Source: Xiphophorus maculatus
Taxonomy: Eukaryota > Chordata > Actinopteri > Cyprinodontiformes > Poeciliidae
DNA length: 64,000 nucleotides
Assembly: GCF_002775205.1 (NCBI RefSeq)
Contig: NC_036453.1
Location: 29,675,213-29,739,212, forward strand
Direction of reading: 5' to 3'
Shown here piece by piece: positions 34,583 to 46,500 of this stretch; the first letter of the stretch is position 1, and each line of letters begins with the position of its first letter. The position numbers and the translations under genes were made by a program. The notes beneath the pieces are model-generated. The model did no database searches. It was not told the origin of the DNA and saw only the letters and a list, made by a program, of their open reading frames with translations.

Positions 34583-37500
34583 CATATTTGTTGAAACTGT
34601 CACCATTTCAACAAATATGTTGAAATGGTAACAGTCATGTTTTTGGTTGGGGGTGTTAAATTTCTTCAAATGGTGAATGAAATTGATCTTTTCACACATT
34701 ATCTGCTTCATAACATTTTGTCATGACATAGTGACAGTTTTAATAAATATGTGAGATATATGTTCTCATAAAAGTTACATACTGCAGCTTTAATTAAAAG
34801 ATAATGTTCTGATTATACATTCAGAGATATAGCTGCATATTTTATTAGAACTGTGATTTGAAAGCTCCTTGGTAGGAAATCATTTTTAATCTTTCAGTAC
34901 GTTTTAGACTGATCAATTGTTTGATGAGATTGCTAAAGTTTTGATTGATGTAGTCTAGTATAGTAAGTCATGAGAATGATTTTCACTTAAAATAAACCTG
35001 TCTGCTTCCCTTGTTAACATGATAAATGTTTGTCATGTAAGTCTTCTGTTTCCTGTGGCGTGGTAGAGCAAAACTATCAAGTCCCGTAAGGTTTCTCTGA
35101 CTTTGATATTAACTCTTATAGACTTATTTTCTTCACCACATGGCAGCTGCAGAGTTTTTGTCTTTTTTTTTTTTTGCTCAGATTTTCATGTCTTTTGATC
35201 TGTACTGCCCTGTTGCGCTGACTTTCATTATGTTTGTTCATTTGTTTTATTGTATGACATTCACTGGATGTCATTAGCTGACTGCTGAGATAAATATTCA
35301 TTAGGGTTTCCAAATGAGTTGTCCGTTACAAATTTTTCACACTTTGTTTTTTTTTTAAATATTTATTATGTTTATTGTGCTTTGCTTATGGTTTCTCCTT
35401 GCACTTATTTTTAAGATGTCCCCCATGTTCTCCTCATTGAAAAACATTAAACTTAGTGAAAGTGCTGCTTTGTGTAGCCTTGCTATGCAATTTCTTTTAG
35501 TTCACCAGTCGTGATCCAAACAGTTGTCATTGTCTCATGGCTCCAGATGTTGTTTTCTTTTTTCTTTCGCTCAGCTGCCAAATCTGCTCACTCGAGAGAT
35601 TTTTTTTTTTTATTCTCTCAACTTGCATTACATCCATATTTGATCTCCCTCTGTTTTATTTATTTTCATTTCGCTGCCAAAAGATTTAAATAGTACTACC
35701 CACAGCAACTGCAAGTACTTGTGTAATAATGAGGGTTTTTTATTATTATTCTACATCTGCTTCTAGTTTAATGATTAACGGTGAACAGAAACTTTCATGT
35801 TTGTATTTCCTTTTCCCTTTTTCCAGGGAGATCTTATATGAGTGTTGCCCTGGGTACATGAAGCTGGATGGAATGAAAGGATGCCCTGCAGGTAGGATCC
35901 AGTGTTGTATAAACTTATTTCTCTCTGTGGTTTAGTCAAAAAATGCTAACTCTAATTTTTTCTATCCTACAGTGGCTCCAATTGACAATGTATATAATAC
36001 TTTGGGGCTTGTAAAGGCTGCAACCACACAACAATACTCTGACATATCAAAGCTAAGACAGGAAATCGAAGGCACAGGCACCTTCACTGTGTTTGCACCC
36101 AGCAATGAGGCTTGGGACGAACTGAATCCTGTGAGTGATGTGGCGGTGTAAAATAGTCTTGTAACAAATATTCTAATTTCTTAAACTTTTCACACTTTCT
36201 CACATTTAAACCACAAACTTTTATATTCAATTTATTGAGATTTATATGATAGATCAAAATTGTTAAGTGGGTGGAAAATTAAATGTTTTTTGTAAAATTG
36301 TTGAAAAATTTAAATCTGAAAAGTGTGGCACAACTTGTTGTTCAGCTCACTTTAATCTGATATCACCAAAAGTAATATTCAGGGAAACCAGCTACATTTT
36401 GAAACCACAAAACTTGTAAATAAACAGTAAATACAACTGTTCTGTAAAGGCTTTAGAGATTTGTTAATGAACTTTAAGGAACAAAAAACATCATAAAGAA
36501 CAAGCAACACTAGGTAGTTGAGGGATGAAACATTACTTGGTGAAAGCTATTTAAAAATATCATTTGCAGTTTGCCACAGGTAATGTGGGGAACAAACATG
36601 TGGAAGAAGGTGCTCTGGATACATTAGATCACAAGTATGCTTTTTAACCTTGGTGCACATCTTTACGTGTGGCAGAAAATGAACTTTTCAGAACATGCTG
36701 AATGCACCACATGCTTTGTGAAACCATGACGGCATCATTTTGTCATCACCAAAGAACCTGAACTGACAAGATCAGCTGGTCACCACCATTTTACACTTCT
36801 ACACTATACTTTGTCTTGGTCTATTTCATAAAATCCCAATGAAATACAACATTGTTTTGTGTTTATGTGTAACAGTTTAGAGAGTATGAATTCTTTTTCA
36901 AATTACTGTACATATTTGCATTAACAAAGCCATTTACCGTACTGTCGTCATTATTGTGACTTCCATAGACTGCACGAGCTGCATTAGAGGACAATGTGAA
37001 TATTGAGCTTTTCAACGCGCTTCACTATCACATGGTAAACCACCGCCTGATGACCAAAGACATGAAGAATGGAATGACTGTCACTTCAATGTACAATGAC
37101 CAGGGGATCTTAATCAACCACTATCCTAATGGGGTCAGTCTATGAAACACTCACAGGTGCAGAGACATGTACTCGTAATGACTGGACTGAAAATTGTATC
37201 TCTCTCTTTAGGTTGTGACTGTGAACTGTGCCAGGATTATCCATGGTAACCAGATGGCAACTAATGGCGTGGTGCATGTCATAGATCGGGTGATCAGCTC
37301 TGTTACTGGTACAATCAAGGACTACCTGGAGAGTGAAGAGCAGCTCTCCTCTTTCAATGTAATCAAACTTGAATTGGCTTCAACAGTTGAATCAAGTCTT
37401 GCATTCTCTGGATTTACATTTAACACAATATTTCTTGTTTTGTTTTTTGTTTCCTAGAATGCAGTATTTATTGCTGGTATTATGGATAAGTTGGGCCAGC

Positions 37501-40500
37501 CTGGTCAGTTTACGTTGTTTGCTCCAACAAATGAGGCTTTCGATAAGCTGACGCCAGGATTCATGGAGAGTATCTTTGAAAACGAGCCAGTCATTAAAGG
37601 TACAAACATGATAAAATAAAAATCAAATTGCTTATTGTCTTATTATGATCTCAGCTGACTTTAAAATTTTGACTCTTTCAACGCTCCAGCTGCTTATGTA
37701 ATTACCACTCTAAATGTGTTGCATGTACAGGCCCAAGACACTATTTTAATGTTTTTTAAAACAATTCATTCACCCCATTTAATATCCATCTTTTTTAACT
37801 TGATTAATATTTTTCAAAGGAGTTTGCCTTAAAACATCTCAAGAAAGTTTATAAATTCAATCATTTGCTTTGCTAAAGCACAAGATGCTTAGTCATATGC
37901 ATTCATTTACTTACACTTCGTGACTCAAACCTGATGCTAAAGACAGAGTTTACTTCTATTATAATTATGAATACAAGAATTGGATATTTTAACACAAGTT
38001 TCTAAACATTTTGTTTAGGTAGATTTATGGAAAACATGTTTTAGGCATAACTGTTGGAAAAACAAAGAATCAAGCTACAAAAAATATTGCTCTTTGTGGT
38101 GATAAATTTAACCACTATAATCATAATACCATGGAGTATTAGGACATTCATCATCAAAATCACTGTGTGTATTTACAGCCACACGCTAGTGCTGGCAAGA
38201 AAATATGCAATACACGGTTAATCTTGCTGGCCAGATGACTCCCATCAAGTTCCACAGCTGGTCGTCCCATAAACTGAGCTTCTGTTCCATACCACAAGGC
38301 TTAGGTCATCGTCCACAACCCACTTGTACACACAAAGAAGTGCGTAATGTCAAACTGATACAGTGACTATTAGCTAATACTTTTGATTTGGGCTCAAAAG
38401 ATAAGAGGGAGTGTGTACTAGCTGCCTTCAAACCTCAGTAATCAAGCCAAATATACAAAAGTTATTTTCTGCAAAATCATTAAGACATATTTCTGAGAAG
38501 AGCGCTCTTTTTTTTTTACTTGAATGAATTAACATCCGAGCATCGCAGATGTTACATTATCAACAGCTACACCTCATTATTTAGTTAAAATCAAGTTCTA
38601 GCACAATATCAGACAAAATACCACATGTATTATCTAACCACAATACACATTAGTAAGCATGAAGTTGTTTTATGAGCAGCATATTCAAGTGAGAAGATAT
38701 TCGATTCCACATCCTGGTGGTGAAAGAATTACACCTGAGAGATGTCTGAAAGCACCAAAAACATTGAAGTGAAAATCAGAAGTAGCCTACGGAGAAATGT
38801 AAGAGTGGCCCTGCTTGTGATAAATCATGTTTTATTTTGTAGCATGTTAATGGTTGGTCGTGTGTGTGTGTATTCCACAGATAGGGAACACATGCTACTA
38901 GAGTAGAAGAACGCAATCCATCAGAGACAAAACACTAAAACACTGTTTTCTAGGCGGTGACTTCTGTTGGCAAAGTTGATGTGACCTGTCACAAAATGGT
39001 TCAGGATTGGATTGAGGAGCATAAAAACATGTTGATTTGACCTAATCATTACTCAACACAAAGGCAAAAGAAGCAACAGCCAAAATATCAAATGCACCAC
39101 AGGCATATATATGATGTCCATCAGCCTTACTACCTTAAGGCTTACTCAATCTATTTTTCTACTTTTTTGCTGCCAAGCCAGCCTTGATCAGTGAAGGCAT
39201 GGACTCTACTTGACCTCTGAGGGTGGGCTGTGGGTACAGCTCACAGATGTTTGATTGAATTGATATCTGGAGAATTTTGATCATAACTTTATTTAATTGT
39301 CCTAATATAACCTGATCAGCACCTTCTATATTTCAGCCCTGGTGACCTACCACATGCTGAACAGTGTCCAGTGTGCAGAAGCAATCATGGCAGGATCAGT
39401 GTATGAGACTGAAGAGGGCAGCACCATAGAGATTGGCTGTGATGGTGACAGTCTGACTGTAAACGGTATCAAAATGGTGCTGAAGAAGGATATCGTAGCC
39501 TCTAATGGAGTAATTCACCTCATAGACGAGGTGCTCATCCCTGATTCAGGTAAGTGACTTCTCCATAACTATCTGATGTCATTTAACAACACAAAAGTGA
39601 CTTACAAAAAGAACCCTTGAATTTGTTGTTATTTTATCACGTTACAACCACAAGCTGGGATTTTATATGATACACTAACAAAAGGTAGTGCATAACTCTG
39701 AAGTACAAGGAAAATATTCTGAACCGGTGCATCATACATTTGACTGCAGGGTTGTCCCAACTGATTCTAACCTCCATTTTCTCTGTCCTTGCCAAAGAGA
39801 AGAATCTCAACATTATGTGGCAATCATCATAATGATGATTGCTACCATCATGGTCATAGTAATCACCATAATGATGATAATGATTGAACACTGAACAATG
39901 AACAGTGTATTCAAGGAGCTGTTATGTGTCCAGATTTAAAATAATTTTTAAAATTACGTAGTCATTTGACCAGAGCATCTTCCTCCATATGTTTTTTGTT
40001 TTGTTGTGAAGAGTACCACAACTGGCTTGTTGCAAACTTGGGAATTAAAAAAAAATGTCAACAGTGGATTTTTTCTTGTTTTTTATCCATTTAGGGAGTG
40101 AAATGTCAAATTAAAATAGTTTTGATGTAAAGAAAGTCAAGGGGTTTTAATACTTTTGCAAGTATGTGTTTGAGTTTTCCATGTTTGTATGCCCTTGATT
40201 AGCCAAGGAAGTGAGGAAACTGGTTGGAAAATCCCAGAGCATTTTCAGCGACTTGGTGTCTGAAATGGGTTTAACTTCTTCCCTGACTTCGGACACACAG
40301 TACACACTCCTCGCTCCCCTAAATGCCGTCTTCACAGGTCAGTTGAAATAGGTTATTTTGAAAAACATAGCCTATAAACAAGCTATTCTATGTAATAGAT
40401 TTACATTTCATGTCATTAACATCTTATATACAGAAAAGAAAGTGGAAGCGATCTTCTGCAATATTTGCTTTGTCTAGCTTTATTTTAAAACTAACCTTAA

Positions 40501-43500
40501 TGTGTGCTTTTCAGACGAAGTGATGGCAGATGATGAGTACCTGAAACTCATTCTGGAAAACCACATGTTGAAGTTAAAAATCTCACTGAGTACAATGTTC
40601 AATGGACAGCTGCTGGAAACACTTTCTGGCAAACTGCTCAGAGTCTTCATCTATCGCACTGTGAGAGCTATATCTGTGTCTGTTTGTGAGAACTGAGAAT
40701 AAAGTGTCAAAATATAATTATAGATAAATACTCGTATATTTGTAGTGAAAGCCAATGGCAAACAGTAGCTTCCATCTTTGAAATCTGAAGTCAACGGATA
40801 AGCTGTTTGTCGATATTGTGGTTGTATATCGGCTGTAATCTAAAGCTGCTAGCTAGTTAAATACGTTTCTGTTTGCTCGCTTTGGAAACTACAATCATAT
40901 GGGATTCATTTCTTCACAGAAACATTGTATTGTTTAGTTTGATTGATTGTGATCAAAGAGGATTGTGTGACAGAACTAACTCCCCTTTCAATAAATTGTT
41001 TCCAGATTCAAACAGTGAATGCTAGATGTGTGATTGAACTTTCTTTTCTCTTTTCAAAGGCTGTGTGCATAGAAAGTGCATGCATGGTGCGAGGTAGTAA
41101 AGAGGGAATGAATGGGGCCCTTCATGTGATGACGTCATTGATCAAACCAGCCGACAAAACGACCTTTGAACTCCTGGATGCTGATGGAAATTTTAAGTGA
41201 GAACATTTTTTTTCATATATTTATTTTACATTTAAAATGCACCATACCAAACCCATAAGAAAATGTTCCTACATTTTCTATTGTGTGTCAGATTAAAATA
41301 TCCTTATATGGTGCTTCTACTTGCAGGCTCTTAGCAGCTAACATGTTCTTCATTTGCCTTGACTGATTGTATATTTTAAAATGGTAACATAATTTCTGTT
41401 GAATGTTCATGATCCTTAATTCCTGTGTTTTTTTTTTTTTGTTTTTAACATTTTTAAATGTTTTTTTGTTTCTTTCTTCTCTCTTACTGACAAATAATGG
41501 TATTGGCAGGATTTTCTTGTCACTAATGGAAACAGCTGGTCTGGGAGATTTGCTGAGGCAGAATGGCTCCTACACAGTCTTTGCTCCAGTTGACAAGGCA
41601 TTTGAAGCCCTTGGTGCAGATGACTTAGATTTGCTTAAAAGTTAGTATCCATCAAAACCCCACCACAATTATAGTAGCTCAAGTATAAATTTGAGTAATC
41701 AAATCAAGATCGCCTGTGTTGTCATTGGCAGGTAATGTAAATGCTTTGAGAAACATTCTTCTCTACCACTTCAGTGAGGGCATCATCATCAATGGAGGAC
41801 TTGAAGCTAAAGTGACTAATCTGCTGAAAAGTCTGCAAGGCAAACCCCTCCAACTTAAATCTGTAAGAGCTTTTCCATTTCTTCTACATCCTCAACACAA
41901 AAGCAGAAATTGACTGACTACATCCATCTGTCATCAATTAAGTGGTCATTTTGAAACCAAGATCATTCTGTTTGTTTTTGCTTTTTTGGAACATGCCCAA
42001 AAGTCTCCACAAGAAGGCATCCTAATTAGATGCCCAAATGACCAAAGTTGACTCCTTTCGAATAGCAGATGAAGCTCCTGACCAAACACAGCCACCTTAT
42101 ATAAAAAGCTAATTTCAGCTTCTTGTAGCAGGAATCTTGTTCTTTTATTCATGATCTATGGGTTATCTCGAGTGACTACAGGCAAGAGTCTGAACTGAGA
42201 CAGATAAGTAAATTTACAGCTTGCTTTTTTGGGCTCAGTTTTTTTTTTCATCACAACAAACTGAAGCAGAAGGCACATTTCTCCAGATAACATCCTACTC
42301 AATCTACCATTCTCTGGTTCCACAGCAAGATGTTTCATCTCCTCCAATGGCATCAGAGACTGAGTTCTGATCTGGAGGGAAAAATCTTTTTTTTTTCCCT
42401 ATTGAGCTGATTCTTAGCAGCCATTTTGTTTTCTATACTTGATCACATATTTTCAGAACTTAAAAACTGTATATGTAAGATCCTAAAACAAGTTCAAAAT
42501 CTGCTTCCAAATGGATTTAGCGGCACATATACAATACAAACGTCACCAAAAAAAATCTAAACTTACTTCCAACTTCAGGTAAATTGCATGCAGAACGTCT
42601 GTTGAATGAAATATGTTGCAGGTGTTCAAGATAAAACAAAGGTTCACAAGAAGTTTGTTTTAAAGTTCTTTTTTAAACACGCAGCCTTTGTTTTACCTTT
42701 AACTACCTTTACGGTTTTGTCATAAACATGCTTTTATTATTGTGTAATAAAATTTTATGGCCACACATTCTGAGGATTTGAGTTTTGGACTTTTCCAACT
42801 TTCTCATTTTAAACTCACATCAGAGAAGCCTATATGAAAGTGCTTCAAGGCTAAACAATAAGCTGTGGAGAACAGCCAGGAGTAATAAAGCATGATATCT
42901 TATCTTAAACATCAATGCGAATTCTTTACCTTCACTCCTCATGTCTACCTCCCATGGAGCCTCTACCTGCTACAGCTTGTTTATTTTTGGAGTCAGCTAC
43001 AATGAAGTGTTACAATAGTTTGTCTTTGGAATACATTTATCTTTCAAAATTATAAAAAAGAGACTTTTTCTCAAGGTTTGATTTTTATTTATTTTTTTCC
43101 TCTTTCCCCCAAAGGAAAATAATTCTATCCGTGTCAACTCAGTGGAGATTCCCAAGAGTGATCTGATGGCTACAAATGGGGTGGTCCATGTGGTGAAAAA
43201 TGTTCTCTACCCAACAGGTATGAAACACCCCATCATGTGTGTTTGAGTGGCATAATATACATGTTGCATAATCAAGAAGATATGTTGCATGTCATGTATA
43301 GACCTTCCTGTGGGCCATCAGGACCTCCTGTTGGTGCTGCAAAAGCTGATTAAGTATATTGAAATAAAGGTATTGGAACCACAAAAAAAAGAAAAACAAC
43401 AATCATGATTAAAAGAGAAAACTAGTCTGTTTAGTATATCATCTATCTGTTTGTGCTTTTTGTTCTTTAGTTTGTTTCTGGATTTACTTATGCTGAGATC

Positions 43501-46500
43501 CCACTCACCTTTATTAGTAGGTGTTCCTTCTTTTTTCTTTATTGCTGTAAGATGAATAAAAATCAAAGCCAAAACTGATTTTACTACTTTACAGAAAGGA
43601 TCGTCACAACTACTCATTACATTGGAGGTAAGACTAACACCACTGTTAAAAGATATAGACCAGCTTTGTTGTGGAGTCCCTGACAGACTCTATTGGTATA
43701 AATGTTGTTTAATGAGCAATAACTACCTTAGAAATCCATTATGAAGCAAGATGAAGCTCGCCAGCACATTAGAACTATTGTCTGGTCCTTCTACTTTTTT
43801 TTCTCTCCACTCTGATTATCATTTAAGTCTACTTGGGTCTGTTAGTATTTCTAAGTAATTACATATAAGGTAGTAAGGGTTTAAAGTCAGAGACCATAAT
43901 GGCCATGTGGAACTTGCTTTCTCATTTAAACTGAGCCAATACAAATTGCATAGAGCTTTAAAATCATTACGAGTCAGAAAAAAAAAATGTCATAAGTAAT
44001 TGGGCTTTAATTCAAACTCAGATGTCTTAAACTCCAAAGGTTTGCATTTGAAGAATTTCACAGTTGATGATGCAGAGGAAAAAGAATGCAACTTTTTATA
44101 AGACCTTAACTCCTGCTCCCTACTGTATTCAGCTGAATTGCAATTCTTTTTGCCAACATACTTTATCATGCTAAAAAGTATTATGATTCTGTTTTTGACT
44201 AACTATTCCAGTGTTTATATTACAAACATCATCCTGTTAGACTGAATTAGATTTAATGTTTTCTACTTCTCAAAAAACTGATCAGACATAATTGAAGTCA
44301 AATAATTGCTAGGTTTGTTGAAATCCTTCAATAAATTCACAGTCACTCTACAAGTCAAAATTTATTTGAGTCTTACATTTCAGCAACAAGGTAGTTCAAA
44401 GCGTTACATCTGCCCCGACTAACCTTGAACTATTTTGGAAAAGCAATTGGGTAAAAAGTTCTGTCTTTCCTGGAAATGTTTTAGAGACATATCTTAAAAG
44501 CCGTGCAGCTGCTCTAGTATTGATTCAGCCAGGCTGCATATGTGCTTCCAAAACTTCTGCCATAATGTGAAGTGGTGATGATGGACCCAAATGCAGAAGA
44601 GAAGGCGAGTAGATTGAAGAATTTTAAGGGAGAAGTAATTAAATAAAAGTGACAAAAACTCAGTGAACAGCAAAAAAAATGGGAACTAAAGCAGGAACCG
44701 GGTAGCATGAAGACAAAAGGAGGATTCGGTGAAAAATGAATTAAGGGGAGCTGCTTAAATATGGGGCGTTTAAATGCTGGAGCAATGGTGCTACTTAGAA
44801 AACAAGGTGGTGAATTAAGTGAGAGTTGGAGAGACAGGGTAAGAGTATAGGGGAGCTATGAGGATTAAAACTAACAGGGGAGCAGGAAATAAAGCTAACC
44901 CTAGCCAAAAATAATTAAACATTAGTAAATATGTATAATCTAACTAAAATAACTTAAAACAAACAGATGTTAAGTAATACAGAAGAGGTCTGATCTAATC
45001 AAAACAAAGAATAACCAAGGAAAACACAGCGAAATGATCAAAACTATAAACACAAGGAAAAAAACGGCCCAAAATCCTGACAATTCTCCATTGTTCTATG
45101 TAAAATGTTTCATAAAAACATGCATCCTTTTCCTTTTACCTCAGAATTAGGCTCCACAATAACCAAGGTCTGGGGTTGTATCATAACAAAAAGTGAAAAA
45201 ATATATATATATAGTTTTACCACCCATTTTAATACTTTGTTGCCAATATCACATAGAGTGTTGCAACAGTATTAAATGAACAAAAGGTAAACAGCCAAAG
45301 TTTGAAGAATAAATTACCTTCTCACTTTATGACCTAATTTCAAAGAGCAGATATTGCTCTGGCTTTGATTCTAAATGTGGGACATGTACCAAAAGGCCCC
45401 AGGCCACAGATTAGAAGGCAGTTGTAATTCCTTTTATGGCCCTTATAAATATTGTCACATAAAACATAATCATAGGTTTGAATTAGGTTTCTGGCAGATG
45501 TTCCTTTTTTTGTCATGTTATTTTCAAATCTTTGTAAAAAGAAAATTAAATGCATGCTTTTTGGAAAATACTGAAATGTGTGACGTGTTATAAAATTAAT
45601 GCAAATGGGTTTCTAAAATTCAAGTAGCTGACTTTTAATATGTCTGTATGATTGGATCTGCAGTAGTGTAGTATGGGCTGAAGGGAGGCTTTCCAATTTT
45701 TGTATTGCCAAATCAGTCTTTGTCATCTTGGTCCCAGTGTAGATCCTGCCAGGCCAGCCCCTTTTTAGCCTTTAGGTGTAGTCTTGGACAGGAAGGTGTC
45801 TGACTGGGGAACATAGAGTTAAGGAGCTATAGACAGATTTGGGCCTCATTTGCATTAATGTGGGCATTGCTCTACTTTTGTGTTGATGAAAGAACTGGGC
45901 CAAAAAGTTAAGCTTTAAATTTACATAGTTCAACTCTCACCTGATTTCACCTCCAACTCACCAACTCTTACCTGTGGTCCCATGATTTGGATTATGACAG
46001 AAAGAACCAGATTACCAATATAGGCGGTTGGAATGAGTTTTCTTTTATGGTGGTTGTGTGGATCCACAATCTTTGGTCGTTGGTTAATTTAAAGCAATTA
46101 TTGCTAACATTTTGTGAGACAGTTACCCAAGACTTTGCTAAAACTAGTCATAACCTGTAGAAAAATAGTAGCCATATTTCTGACTCAAAATGCCTTTAAA
46201 CAGGTACAACTTAATCCACTGCAAAAAGCAGAATAAAAAATATATAAACAGTTTTAAAGCTACATTTTATTGTTAGAAACTTTACTGAACATAACTTTTA
46301 ACATGTTTCTTTTTAGTACCAGAAACAAAAACAGTGATCATCAAAGAAAAACAACCTTCAATTAGAACAGTTACCACAGTCACTGAAGGGAAGCCATCCA
46401 TCAAACAGGTGACAAGAGTGATAAAACCATCTGGCTCAAAGGTGGAAGTGGATCACGCCACCAAAACAGTTACCAGGGTCATCGGCCGACAGCCCAACAA

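Larger units (their letters stand above)
28867..35826 (+). other. postn intron 2 (7 kb)
   Basis: Longest intron of the gene; no other gene seen. Holds a SINE-like repeat (29891-30317), a MITE remnant (about 30880-31085), a TTAA-flanked MITE (34493-34797) and an AT microsatellite. Confidence 0.8.
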
